From Chryseobacterium gleum (GTDB lineage Bacteria > Bacteroidota > Bacteroidia > Flavobacteriales_D > Sanyastnellaceae), in contig CAMCVP010000001.1 in the NCBI GenBank assembly GCA_945881835.1, forward strand, positions 310,001 through 374,000: a stretch of 64,000 nt of DNA. The letters run 5' to 3'. This document shows, piece after piece, positions 32,893-42,072 of the stretch (its first letter is position 1; each line of letters begins with the position of its first letter). The position numbers and the translations under genes are program-made. The notes under the pieces were generated by a model. The model searched no databases, was not told the DNA's origin, and saw nothing but the letters and a program-made list of their open reading frames with translations.

Positions 32893-35800
32893 ATGAAATT
32901 GAAAAATTTACTTTTATCCTCTGTGTTTATTTGTGCAGCTTCTGCTGCCGTTGTGGTGCTTAGCACCAATGATCAACGTGCAACCTTTGCGCCACGCAAT
33001 GTTCAGTCAGAAGGATACAACGAGTCAGTCGACATTTTGAAGAAGCTTCGCGGTAACCTCATTACAGGTAACTTCGAAGTTAGTGATGTTACTGAAATGA
33101 CTGCAGCGGTGAACGATATTGATCGTTTGCAAGGGAACAGAGAGCTAAATATGAGTTGGTGGGAAATGGGTCCGGATAACATCGGTGGACGTACCCGTGC
33201 AGTTTTGGCGTATACCAACGATGTTATTTTCGCGGGTTCTGTAACCGGTGGATTGTACAAATCTACCAATGGTGGTAACAACTGGTCTCGTGTAGAATCG
33301 TTGGATACCTTCGGTAAGGTAATGTCTATCAGCTCTATCGATGCAACAGAAGACGGAGCGATATATGTTGCCACTGGTAGTCAATTTGAATCAGGTTTTG
33401 ACGGAAGTGGATCTAGTGGATCTATCGGATGCGGAATGTACCGTTCAGCAAACCAAGGAGCATCATGGGAATTGGTTCCTGGGACAGATCCAACAGAATT
33501 TGCAAGTGGCGACAATTGGGCATATATCAATGATGTATGCGCTGATGCTAACATTGCAGGAAGAATATGGATTGCAGGTGCTGATGGAGTTGGATATTGG
33601 GAGCCAGGTATGACTGCTCCAAATATGAGTGTGTCGGGTATCCCAAATACCGGCGGACATGATATTGAATGGTCTGTAGACGGAACGGTTTGTTACGTTG
33701 GAGTTTCAAACGGACGTATTTATCGCTCTTTAGATGGTGGAAACAACTTCGAGCAAGTTGGAGCTTCTTCTGGAATGAGCAACAAGCAACGCACACGCAT
33801 CGCAATCTCTCGTGACGATACGAACGTTGCTTATGTATTGTATGCGCAAGGCGGAGTTAACGGAGGACTATTTTACACAGCAGATAAAGGAACTACATGG
33901 TCTATTAAATGGCCAACAGGTATTGATAACGTATACTCAGTATTTGGAGATAACGGACAGGCATACTATGACTTAGCGCTAACAATCAAACCTGGAGATC
34001 CTGGAATTTGTTGGGTGGGTGGTGTAACACTTTGGAAGGCTGGAGCTAACACGCAACCAGAGCAAATTGCAGCGAATTTCGATTTCGGAAGTTCACAGTA
34101 TTATGTGCATAGTGATGTTCAATCATTTGAAATCGCTCCTAATGGAGATTGGTATATTGGAACTGATGGTGGTATGTTCAAGTCAATCGACGGTGGAAAT
34201 ACTTTCATGGCTATAAACAGAGGTTACAATGTGACCCAATTCTACGGAATTGCTCACGGTGGCGGATATGCTGCAATGGGCGGTGCCCAAGACAACGGAA
34301 CAATTTTAATTCCTGGTCTAGAGAATGAAAACTTCAACACAATTACATGGCAGCAAGGTGTGTCCGTGGGTGGTGGTGATGGATTTGATTGTGAAATTTC
34401 AAATGTGACCGTACCAGGTGTAAACGTGGCATTCTCATCGGTTTATTTCGGTGCAATTAGCCGTTACAATGCACAAGGTTCAGGCGGAGAGTTTTATGAT
34501 GATGAAGTAATCGCAGTTATAGGTGACGACGGAGAGGCTGGGTCTTTCTACACAACCATGCGCTTGTTCGAAAATACGAACGATGAGAATTCACAACAAT
34601 TCGTTTGGTTAGTTAACAACCGTGATTTCGATCTGTATTCTTCAGTAAATGGTAACGATACAACTTGGTTAGATACAACGTTGTACACGCAGAATATGAC
34701 ACTGCCTTTCCCATACAGATTCCCTGTAGGAGATACCCTTCATTTCTGGGATGTATTGGACCGCCCGGCTGTTTATTCAACAACTCCGCTTACTGCTGAT
34801 CCTAACTACCCATGGTTAGCCGCTCAAGATTTAACATCTACTATCGATTCGACTATTTGCGACACGACCATCGTTGGATACAATGAAGTTATTGATCAAA
34901 TCATAGAGCAAACCGCAACCTTCTATTGGACAGATACAGTAGTTAATCCTGTTACCGGTGCAGAAATTATTATTAACGACAGTACTGTTGTAGTGGTTGG
35001 TGTTGATACAACGTACATGACAGTTCCAGTATTGGACATTCAATGCACAACAACAACTTGGTACTACTATGCTGCTGACCAATTGGAAAATGTTCGTGAG
35101 CGTTGGCAGGTACAAGACAAGTTCACTTCAATTTTCGTAACGGGTTTCTTCGGAACGGAGGGATTGTGGATGACTCGTCAAGCATTAAACTTCAATACAA
35201 CTCCTGATTGGTGGAAAATAGGTAATGCTCCTGGTTCAGGGGTGAAAGCTTATGAATTCTCGAAGGATGGAAATACGCTATACTATAGCAGTTGGAGCGG
35301 TACATTGTATCGTGTAACTGGATTCAATCAAGTTTGGAGTGTAGATGATATTTCGAGTTTGACTACTACAACTTTAATAACAAATGCGGGAGGTACAATT
35401 ACAAGTATAGCTTGTGACCCGAATAACCCCGATCACCTTGTGTTCACAGTTGGTGGATACGGAAGTGTTGGAAGCGGGAAAGTAAGAGAGACGTTCAACG
35501 CTACCGCAGCAACACCGACCTTTACAAACATTTGGTACAACACTTCTCCTTTGAACAAAATGCCAATATTCTCTTCAGTTATTGATGTGAGTGATCCTTC
35601 AGGAAACACCATTGTAATTGGAACTGAATATGGAATTTGGGCAACCAACGACGGTGGTGCAACTTGGACGCACAGTTCTGGTGTGGCCAATGGAATTGTT
35701 GCAGAACCATCGGCTGGGGCAAGTGTAGGTTCATTGGCTTATGTTCCTGTATTCGATCTACGTCAACAACAAGTTGGTCAACGTCCGTACATGAACCCAG

Positions 35801-36168
35801 AGAACTACGGTGTTATTTACGCAGGTACTCACGGACGTGGAATCTTCCGCAGCGATGATTTCTTCTCTGTTGATGTAGCTGAAAATAACGGTAATGGTCA
35901 AGACGGAAGCGATGTAAGCTTATCGGTTTATCCAAATCCAACAAAGAATACAGCATTCGTCAACTTGAATGTAACTTCTACAGTTAACCAAGCTTATGTT
36001 CAGGTTTATAATGTGAACGGACAGTTGGTGAAGAATTTGAATGTTGGACAATTGACTCCAGGTTCTCATAAAATCGACCTTGGTGTTGAGTCATTGTCAA
36101 ATGGAACGTACGTAGTGAAAACATTTGCGGGCAACGCGAGTGGAACTGCTAAATTCATTAAGCAATAA
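32893..36168 (+). CDS. Exported VPS10/BNR propeller protein with T9SS type A sorting domain
   Basis: This 1,091-residue protein has a hydrophobic N-terminus serving as signal peptide (about 1-24). Asp-box/BNR propeller repeats ('STNGGNNWSRVES', 'SLDGGNNFEQVG', 'SIDGGNTFMAINRG', 'TNDGGATWTHSSG') fill most of the length, with an insert rich in Thr/Asp/Val (about 620-720, 'DTTIVGYNEVIDQIIEQT'). The last ~75 residues are a type A T9SS domain ('LSVYPNPTKNTAFVNLN', 'NGTYVVKTFAGNASGTAKF'). It shares 'QDNGT' and 'GGGDGF' with the protein at 5045, so both descend from one type. Its ligand is unknown. Confidence 0.93.
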   Translation: MKLKNLLLSSVFICAASAAVVVLSTNDQRATFAPRNVQSEGYNESVDILKKLRGNLITGNFEVSDVTEMTAAVNDIDRLQGNRELNMSWWEMGPDNIGGRTRAVLAYTNDVIFAGSVTGGLYKSTNGGNNWSRVESLDTFGKVMSISSIDATEDGAIYVATGSQFESGFDGSGSSGSIGCGMYRSANQGASWELVPGTDPTEFASGDNWAYINDVCADANIAGRIWIAGADGVGYWEPGMTAPNMSVSGIPNTGGHDIEWSVDGTVCYVGVSNGRIYRSLDGGNNFEQVGASSGMSNKQRTRIAISRDDTNVAYVLYAQGGVNGGLFYTADKGTTWSIKWPTGIDNVYSVFGDNGQAYYDLALTIKPGDPGICWVGGVTLWKAGANTQPEQIAANFDFGSSQYYVHSDVQSFEIAPNGDWYIGTDGGMFKSIDGGNTFMAINRGYNVTQFYGIAHGGGYAAMGGAQDNGTILIPGLENENFNTITWQQGVSVGGGDGFDCEISNVTVPGVNVAFSSVYFGAISRYNAQGSGGEFYDDEVIAVIGDDGEAGSFYTTMRLFENTNDENSQQFVWLVNNRDFDLYSSVNGNDTTWLDTTLYTQNMTLPFPYRFPVGDTLHFWDVLDRPAVYSTTPLTADPNYPWLAAQDLTSTIDSTICDTTIVGYNEVIDQIIEQTATFYWTDTVVNPVTGAEIIINDSTVVVVGVDTTYMTVPVLDIQCTTTTWYYYAADQLENVRERWQVQDKFTSIFVTGFFGTEGLWMTRQALNFNTTPDWWKIGNAPGSGVKAYEFSKDGNTLYYSSWSGTLYRVTGFNQVWSVDDISSLTTTTLITNAGGTITSIACDPNNPDHLVFTVGGYGSVGSGKVRETFNATAATPTFTNIWYNTSPLNKMPIFSSVIDVSDPSGNTIVIGTEYGIWATNDGGATWTHSSGVANGIVAEPSAGASVGSLAYVPVFDLRQQQVGQRPYMNPENYGVIYAGTHGRGIFRSDDFFSVDVAENNGNGQDGSDVSLSVYPNPTKNTAFVNLNVTSTVNQAYVQVYNVNGQLVKNLNVGQLTPGSHKIDLGVESLSNGTYVVKTFAGNASGTAKFIKQ

Positions 36169-36185
36169 GCTTATCTCAATATTTG

Positions 36186-36211
36186 AAAAGAGGCCCTTCG
36201 GGGCCTCTTTT
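36186..36211 (+). terminator. Terminator with UUCG tetraloop
   Basis: Perfect 11-bp stem AAAAGAGGCCC / GGGCCTCTTTT around a TTCG tetraloop, followed by a run of T, 17 bp after the stop of the propeller protein. Confidence 0.95.
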
Positions 36212-36270
36212 TTTTATGTGGAATTCCTCCATAATGACTTACTTTCGTTAGAAGCAACAGAGATAAGGAA

Positions 36271-37263
36271 ATGAGCAAGTATAGAACTGCAATAAACGGA
36301 TTTGGTCGGATAGGTAGGACCTTACTCAAAGAAGTTCTGCGTCGCAATGAAATTGATGTTGTTGCGATTCATGATCTCGCAGATATGCAAACCTTGTTGC
36401 ATCTGTTGAAATACGATTCGACTCAAGGCATATTTGAGATGCCAATAGAAGTTTTAAGTTCTAACACCGCCCGCATTGGCGGAAAAGAAATTCTGTTTTT
36501 GCAAAACCTTTCCGAATATCCTTGGAATGAGTTCAGTGTTGATTTAGTGTTTGAATGCACGGGTACAATGAAGACGGAAGCGCAGTGTGAAAAGCACATA
36601 AACAATGGCGCGAAACGAGTTCTGCTATCTGCACCATCCGAAGACCAGATGCCCATGTGGATTGTTGGCGTGAATGATCATAACATAGACCTAGATCAGA
36701 AAATTATTTCATGTGCTTCATGCACAACGAACAATGCGGCGCCAATGATTCAGATTATTGACGAAGCCTATGGAGTTGAGAGTTGCTATATTTCTACGGT
36801 TCACTCCTATACTGGAGATCAAAAGCTGCACGACGCACCGCACAAGGATTTGCGCAGGGCTAGAGCGGCAGTTGCTTCGATAGTGCCTACTACAACAGGG
36901 GCAGCACGAGCCTTGACGAAAGTGTTTCCGCACTTAAGTGAAAGATTGGGCGGATGTGGAATTCGGGTTCCGGTTCCTAACGGATCTCTTTCCGATTTAA
37001 CATTTATGGTTCGAAGTAAAACGACTGCAAAGGAAGTGAACGACTTGTTTGAGGCTTGGGCGAATACGCATGAAAGCATTCTTGAAGTTTCACACGAGCC
37101 CTTGGTTTCAAGAGATATAGTTGGAAATAAACACAGTTGTATTATTGACGCTGAATTAACTTCCGTTATCGGTTATATGATTAAAGTTGTTGGCTGGTAC
37201 GACAATGAAATGGGATACAGCAACAGACTTTTAGATGCCGCAGAAAAATTAATGAAACACTAA
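36271..37263 (+). CDS. gap: Glyceraldehyde-3-phosphate dehydrogenase, type I
   Basis: This 330-residue enzyme converts glyceraldehyde-3-phosphate to 1,3-bisphosphoglycerate. It has the NAD-binding 'INGFGRIGRTLLKEVLRR', catalytic Cys151 in 'CASCTTN', His178 in 'STVHSYTGDQ' and 'WYDNEMGYSNRLLDA' near the C-terminus. The usual second Cys four residues after the catalytic one is Asn here, and 'HDLADMQTLLHLLKYDS' replaces the common 'NDLTD'. The Asp of that motif favours NAD over NADP. It abuts the next gene with no gap, starting a four-gene rightward run. Confidence 0.96.
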   Translation: MSKYRTAINGFGRIGRTLLKEVLRRNEIDVVAIHDLADMQTLLHLLKYDSTQGIFEMPIEVLSSNTARIGGKEILFLQNLSEYPWNEFSVDLVFECTGTMKTEAQCEKHINNGAKRVLLSAPSEDQMPMWIVGVNDHNIDLDQKIISCASCTTNNAAPMIQIIDEAYGVESCYISTVHSYTGDQKLHDAPHKDLRRARAAVASIVPTTTGAARALTKVFPHLSERLGGCGIRVPVPNGSLSDLTFMVRSKTTAKEVNDLFEAWANTHESILEVSHEPLVSRDIVGNKHSCIIDAELTSVIGYMIKVVGWYDNEMGYSNRLLDAAEKLMKH

Positions 37264-37701
37264 ATGGAATTTTACCAGTTCATATTGTATGGTTTTTTAG
37301 CGGTAGTGAAATTTGTCATTACGCCTTTTACCATTTATGCAACGGGTAAAGAAAGCATTCAGTTTGGAGAGGTTGTATTGACAACAGGAACAGGAGCTGC
37401 AGTCGGAGTGCTCATGTTTTACTATGGAGGAACTTACTTGTTTAAATGGACAAGCCATTGGAAATCGAAAAAGCCGAAGCCAATATTTACCAAAGGCAGA
37501 AGGAGGATTGTTTACATCAAGAACAAATTCGGACTCGTTGGTTTCATGGCGATTTCAGCAATCATCTCGGTTCCGATAACATCACTTCTTGCCGCTAAAT
37601 TTTTTAAGCACAACAGATTCACGCCACTATGGTTAATATGTGGATTTATGGTTTGGTCGTTGATTTTATCATCGGCGGCCTATTTCATCAAATGGTTATA
37701 A
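37264..37701 (+). CDS. Small integral membrane protein, unknown function
   Basis: This 145-residue protein has about four hydrophobic helices (about 5-25, 40-62, 92-112 and 120-142), with a basic loop 'KSKKPKPIFTKGRRRIVYIKNKFG' in the middle. 'FGLVGFMAISAIISVPITSLLA' resembles the membrane hairpin of small-multidrug-export-like proteins, which is only a loose similarity. Its ATG follows the GAPDH stop immediately, and it is joined to the YjjG gene without a gap, so it is surely in the same transcript. Confidence 0.8.
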   Translation: MEFYQFILYGFLAVVKFVITPFTIYATGKESIQFGEVVLTTGTGAAVGVLMFYYGGTYLFKWTSHWKSKKPKPIFTKGRRRIVYIKNKFGLVGFMAISAIISVPITSLLAAKFFKHNRFTPLWLICGFMVWSLILSSAAYFIKWL

Positions 37702-38433
37702 ATGAAAAAGTATAAAGCAATCCTTTGGGACTTAGACGGAACCCTGTGGGATTTAAATGGAAATACCGCCATTGCGTTGAAGCAACTCTTTCAGAGATAT
37801 GAATCGAGCAATTTTCAAAACACATCACAAGACGAATTTTTAAGATGTTACCCGAAGCACAATGAACGTGTTTGGGCGCTTTATCGTGAAGGGAAAATTG
37901 CTAAAGAAGAGTTGAGAAATAAACGATTCATTGATTTGTTCGATGAAGTGAATGCGACGTATGATTTAGACTTCGTAGAATTATTCGCTAGCGAGTTTTT
38001 GGCTATTTGTCCAAGACTTCCGCATCTGATTGAAGGAGCCCGTGAAATTTTAGAATTATCGATGGACAAGTATACCCACGTTATTTTAACCAACGGCTTC
38101 ATCGAAGTTCAAGGATTTAAAATGGCAGCTGCGGAAATAGAACATTACTTTTCAACTGTTGTATACAGCGAAGAGGCGGGGGTGCGAAAGCCGCATCAAG
38201 CTATTTTTGATTTAGCGCTTCAACGCGCGAATTGCAAGGCTGAAGAGGCGCTTATGATTGGCGATGACTGGGATGCAGATATTTTGGGCGCAAGAAATGC
38301 TGGAATAGATCAGGTCTTTTTTACGGCCACAGAAAAACGCTTGGCGGAATTACACGACGGTAAATCTGTACGTCACAACTATGTTCCTACCTTTACCATT
38401 GATACATTAGACGAATTGAAAAACATTATTTAA
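37702..38433 (+). CDS. YjjG family HAD nucleotidase
   Basis: This 243-residue HAD-IA phosphatase belongs to the family that dephosphorylates noncanonical pyrimidine nucleotides. The nucleophile Asp10 and general acid Asp12 are in 'LWDLDGTLWD', motif II is in 'VILTNGF', the Lys of motif III in 'VRKPHQAIF', and the metal-binding Asp residues in 'MIGDDWDADILGARNAG'. The family's helical cap ('LFQRYESSNF', 'FIDLFDEVNATYDLDF') is present. It abuts the previous gene and is followed by DUF3467 after 1 bp. Confidence 0.95.
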   Translation: MKKYKAILWDLDGTLWDLNGNTAIALKQLFQRYESSNFQNTSQDEFLRCYPKHNERVWALYREGKIAKEELRNKRFIDLFDEVNATYDLDFVELFASEFLAICPRLPHLIEGAREILELSMDKYTHVILTNGFIEVQGFKMAAAEIEHYFSTVVYSEEAGVRKPHQAIFDLALQRANCKAEEALMIGDDWDADILGARNAGIDQVFFTATEKRLAELHDGKSVRHNYVPTFTIDTLDELKNII

Positions 38434-38434
38434 T

Positions 38435-38752
38435 ATGGAAAACAATAACGAAACTCCTCAACCAATAAGCATTGAATTAACAGAAAACATTGCAGAAGGT
38501 ACCTATTCAAATCTTGCAGTTATCACCCACAGTACCTCTGAATTCGTTCTTGATTTCATTCGCGTTATGCCGAATGTTCCGAAAGCAAAAGTTCAGTCGA
38601 GAATCATCATGACTCCGCAGCATGCTAAGCGATTAATGAAAGCGTTACAAGAGAACATTTCTAAATTCGAAGTTCAGAATGGGGTCATCAAGGAAGGTGC
38701 AACGGATGTACAATTTCCAATGACTTTCGGAGGTCCTCAAGGACAGGCTTAA
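38435..38752 (+). CDS. DUF3467 domain protein
   Basis: This 105-residue cytoplasmic protein matches DUF3467: 'EGTYSNLAVITHSTSEFVLD' then 'PKAKVQSRIIMTPQHAKRL' and 'LQENISKFE'. The function is unknown. It ends the rightward operon that begins with GAPDH. Its TAA shares 4 bp (TTAA) with the stop of the convergent dihydroorotase-like gene, so no terminator can lie between them. Confidence 0.93.
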   Translation: MENNNETPQPISIELTENIAEGTYSNLAVITHSTSEFVLDFIRVMPNVPKAKVQSRIIMTPQHAKRLMKALQENISKFEVQNGVIKEGATDVQFPMTFGGPQGQA

Positions 38753-39987
38753 TCGATTAGCGAAGTCACTGCACCGTTTAATTCAGAGTTGAAGAAAGGT
38801 GTGTTCTTGCCTCGAGAAGTCCAAGCCGTATTCGACACCGAAGTTTTTCCTTTTGTTGAAATGAGTACCAAGCGAGCAGGTTCCCCAACTTCCATTTGAA
38901 TAGGAGGTATGTTGGCAGAGAACTCAGCACCTATCGTGAATTTCTCAAGCATTGTTTCAATCGGAATCTCTTTATCCACTTCACTGAAGATGGTTTGGAA
39001 AGCGATTTCAATTCCGCTTATTCCAAAGTATGCATACTCGAATTCCAATTCTTTGTTCTCGATAGCATGAGGTGTATGTTGACTTTCAACAGCATCGATT
39101 GTTCCGTCTAACAATCCGTTTATTAGCGCTTTTCTATCTGCACTGCTTCTGTACGGAGGCCATACTTTCTTGTTGCTGTCGTAATCAATCATGTCTTCAT
39201 GCGTGAAGGAAAGTTGATGTGCTGCAATGGAGCAAGTCACTTGCAGTTCCTCTTTCTTAGCTTTGCGAATCATCTCTAATCCTTTTGCAGTTGAGATGCT
39301 ATAGAAGTGAAGACTTCCTCCGGTGTATTTCAATAAGGCCAAGTCTCTTTGAATACGAAGGGTTTCGCTTAATTCGCTCGCTCCCTTCAATCCCATTTTT
39401 ACGCTGGTTTTTCCTTCGTGCATTTGCGCCTTTGGGTGAACCGAATAATCGTTCGGTGCAACGAAAATGCGCGTGTTTGTTTGTTTCGAGTACTCCAATG
39501 CACGCATCATGAGTTCTGTGGAAACAGCGTGTTCATCTTCTGTAAAACCGATTGCTCCTGCATTTTGAAGTTCAGCAAATTCAGTTAGCTGTTTCCCTTT
39601 CATTTCTTTTGAAAGAGAACCTAACGGTAGAATTTGAAAAGTGTCTGTATTTTGTTTTGTTAAGAATTGAACGGCTCCTTGGTTGTCAGTCACGGGCATG
39701 AGAGAAGGCATGAGGCACACGCGAGCGTATCCGCCTTTTTTCGCTGCAGCTATTCCTGAGCGTAACGATTCGTTTTGTTCAAATCCGGGCTCACCGAAAT
39801 TTGCGCGAAGATCAGTGAAAGCGATTGAAAGCAGGTGGTCTTTTCCTGCGACAACTATTGATTTTCCAACAGGAAGGTTTTTTCCTATTGCTGAAATAAC
39901 ACCATTGGTAATTTCAACATCCATTATTTTCAAATGGTGCTTCGAAAGTGGTGCGAAGAGTTTGGCGTTTTGAATAAGTGTTTTCAT
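38749..39987 (-). CDS. Dihydroorotase homologue lacking metal-binding residues
   Basis: About 412 residues from the ATG at 39987 (the longer frame starts with TTG at 40002). The overall class I dihydroorotase pattern is clear: 'KKVWPPYRSSADRKALINGL', 'ISGIEIAFQTIFSE' and the C-terminal 'GKTSVSNTAWTSRGKNTPF'. But the HxH metal motif at the strand 1 end ('DxHxHxREPG' in active enzymes) is 'DLRANFGEPG', and the catalytic 'TDHAPH' is 'SQHTPH'. It is therefore probably inactive, like the structural PyrC' subunits that hold aspartate carbamoyltransferase in Pseudomonas. Whether the host has another active enzyme is not visible. It overlaps the BatA gene by ATGA. Confidence 0.9.
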   Translation of the reverse strand: MKTLIQNAKLFAPLSKHHLKIMDVEITNGVISAIGKNLPVGKSIVVAGKDHLLSIAFTDLRANFGEPGFEQNESLRSGIAAAKKGGYARVCLMPSLMPVTDNQGAVQFLTKQNTDTFQILPLGSLSKEMKGKQLTEFAELQNAGAIGFTEDEHAVSTELMMRALEYSKQTNTRIFVAPNDYSVHPKAQMHEGKTSVKMGLKGASELSETLRIQRDLALLKYTGGSLHFYSISTAKGLEMIRKAKKEELQVTCSIAAHQLSFTHEDMIDYDSNKKVWPPYRSSADRKALINGLLDGTIDAVESQHTPHAIENKELEFEYAYFGISGIEIAFQTIFSEVDKEIPIETMLEKFTIGAEFSANIPPIQMEVGEPARLVLISTKGKTSVSNTAWTSRGKNTPFFNSELNGAVTSLID

Positions 39988-42029
39988 ATTTTCGACTTCC
40001 AAATTTTAATCAAAATAATTTCTAGTGCAAGGAACAATAGCGCAGCGTAAATGAGGTATTTCCACAAAGAAATTCCACCACCCAATTCTGTTGCTAAAGA
40101 TTGAAGCATTTCTGCATTCGCTTCTTTGAATGAGAATTCAGTTAATCCGACTTGTTGTGCAAGTTTTGTAAGTTCTTCTGAAGTAAGAATCTCGGTGTTG
40201 CTTTCGCTGTTGTTGAAGTTCATGGCAACAGGCATGAGGTTCGCACCGTTTTCCTTCACAACATAGAAGCCTGATTCATTCATTTCAGTCGGAAGAAATA
40301 CTTCTGTTGAACCGCCCACGCTTCTCGATTGTGCAATGAATGTTTTGGAATTATTGGTACTGCTAATTTCAAACAGTCCTTCCGCCGTTCCTGGCGTGTG
40401 GGTTAATGTTAAGAACGATTCTTTTCCTAACTGGTAGTACAATTGTTGAGTATCGGCGCTTGTCTCCGCTGCGCGAAGCAAACTAACAGGGAACAAGGCG
40501 TGTGCAAGAAATGTGCTTTCTGTTTTTAAAGTTGAAACCGAACATGTGAAAAGTCTACCTTTTCCAACCTGAGTTAGCGCCAATAAAGGTGTGTTGTCTT
40601 GAAATGAAATGAGCGGAACAGATTGGAGATTGCTATTGTTCAGTGGGAAATGCGAAGTGGCGGAAGGTAATGAAGCATTGTTCTGCAATTTTTCGAAAGC
40701 CGGACTGTAAAACGGATTGCTTAAATCCAGTGCGCTTGCCGAAAGTGCGGTGTTTGATTTTTGTCCGAACTGCACGCCGTTGCACCTGCCTAAGAAATTG
40801 TTGTAAGTCAACAAATCTGAAACGGAGTGAGGAATAACAAACACACTACCGCCTTGCTGAAGATAGGAGGAAAGATCCCCAATCAATTGTGGTGATAGCG
40901 ATTGAATACCTTGCAGAATGACGAAATTCGAAGATTGAATGGCCTCACTTCTTATGGATGAAGCGTTAACAGAATTGAAATTGTATTGCGGGTCTTCGGC
41001 AAAAAGTTGAGCGATGTTCTGTTGTTCACTTCCAACAATATTCAGAACATTTATTTTGTCGGAAATGGCATAGGCGAAATAATGAACATCATCGAACACA
41101 ATTGGGAAGTCGTTTATACGCACACTTCCATAATGGAATCCGGTTTGTGTGGTGCTAAAGGCTACTGGAATGGTCGTTATTCCATGCGCTGCAAGTGTAA
41201 CGCTGCTTACAGCTTTTTGAATTCCGTCGAGTTCTATACTCAATGGAATGTTGCTTACTTCTTCGGCACTGTGGTTTTGGATTACAACTAAAAGTGTGTC
41301 TGAATTATTCAGTATACGTTGTGGCGTAGAGAAATAGATCGAGTCGATGCTAATGTTTTTCGGTGTCTCGAATGTGGCAGGAATGGCTGTTACAAATTCA
41401 TTTTGTGCATTTGTAATTTCTTGAACGTCACTTGTGCTTTGTTGAAAGTCTGAAACCCAATAATAAAGGCGAATATCAGCGGCAGATTTACCAAGTAGGT
41501 CACGCTGACGCTCGAATACAGCGCTGAGTTGTTTGGTCTCAGGGCTGAATGAAATGCTTTGAATGGTTTGTAAAGCTTCGTCTTTCGATAAAAGGCGTTG
41601 GTCAGTTCCTTTGAAATTATTTGAGATAATCTGAAAGCGATCGTTGTTCGAGAAGGAACTTACTATAGCACTTGCTTTTTGTTTGGAAGATTCTAAAAAC
41701 GAGACACCGTCTAATTGTCCTTGCATACTAAGACTATTGTCAACGTACACACTCACAGCGCGCGCGCCATTCATTTTTTCGCTCAAGGCAGTTGGAAAGA
41801 ACGGTTGAGCAAAGGCGAATATTATTGAAGCAAAGACGAGCAATCTGCAGAGCAGAATGAGCAGGTGACGAATTTTAGAAGATTTGGTGGTTTCCGATTT
41901 CACTTCTTTGAGGAAGGAAACATTTGAAAAGGCAATTTTCTTATACCTACGGAAATTAAAGAGGTGAATAAGAACCGGAACGGCTAGTGCAGTAATGGCC
42001 CAAAATATTTCGGGGTGTACGAATCGCAT
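39984..42029 (-). CDS. BatA N-terminal domain / VWA-like membrane protein
   Basis: About 681 residues from the ATG at 42029; a longer frame from 42056 lacks a good signal and is less likely. 'HPEIFWAITALAVPVLIHLFNFRRYKKIAFSN' class wording begins the BatA domain (TIGR02226), with transmembrane helices near 8-25, 57-77 and at the C-terminus (about 655-675). A VWA-like domain follows with a MIDAS-type 'VDNSLS' (DxSxS). The centre is periplasmic and beta-rich. Such proteins may form a complex with Bat/Moxr-type ATPases. It starts divergently from the PLP-enzyme gene with 43 bp between starts. Confidence 0.92.
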   Translation of the reverse strand: MRFVHPEIFWAITALAVPVLIHLFNFRRYKKIAFSNVSFLKEVKSETTKSSKIRHLLILLCRLLVFASIIFAFAQPFFPTALSEKMNGARAVSVYVDNSLSMQGQLDGVSFLESSKQKASAIVSSFSNNDRFQIISNNFKGTDQRLLSKDEALQTIQSISFSPETKQLSAVFERQRDLLGKSAADIRLYYWVSDFQQSTSDVQEITNAQNEFVTAIPATFETPKNISIDSIYFSTPQRILNNSDTLLVVIQNHSAEEVSNIPLSIELDGIQKAVSSVTLAAHGITTIPVAFSTTQTGFHYGSVRINDFPIVFDDVHYFAYAISDKINVLNIVGSEQQNIAQLFAEDPQYNFNSVNASSIRSEAIQSSNFVILQGIQSLSPQLIGDLSSYLQQGGSVFVIPHSVSDLLTYNNFLGRCNGVQFGQKSNTALSASALDLSNPFYSPAFEKLQNNASLPSATSHFPLNNSNLQSVPLISFQDNTPLLALTQVGKGRLFTCSVSTLKTESTFLAHALFPVSLLRAAETSADTQQLYYQLGKESFLTLTHTPGTAEGLFEISSTNNSKTFIAQSRSVGGSTEVFLPTEMNESGFYVVKENGANLMPVAMNFNNSESNTEILTSEELTKLAQQVGLTEFSFKEANAEMLQSLATELGGGISLWKYLIYAALLFLALEIILIKIWKSKI

Positions 42030-42072
42030 TTCGAAGCTCAAAGATAGCGCATACATTTCGTATTTTCGTCAA

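Noticed and set aside
41995-42072. N-terminal extension of the PLP enzyme from TTG at 41995
   Set aside because: It would lie inside the divergent BatA gene, and the ATG at 42073 begins the conserved enzyme sequence.
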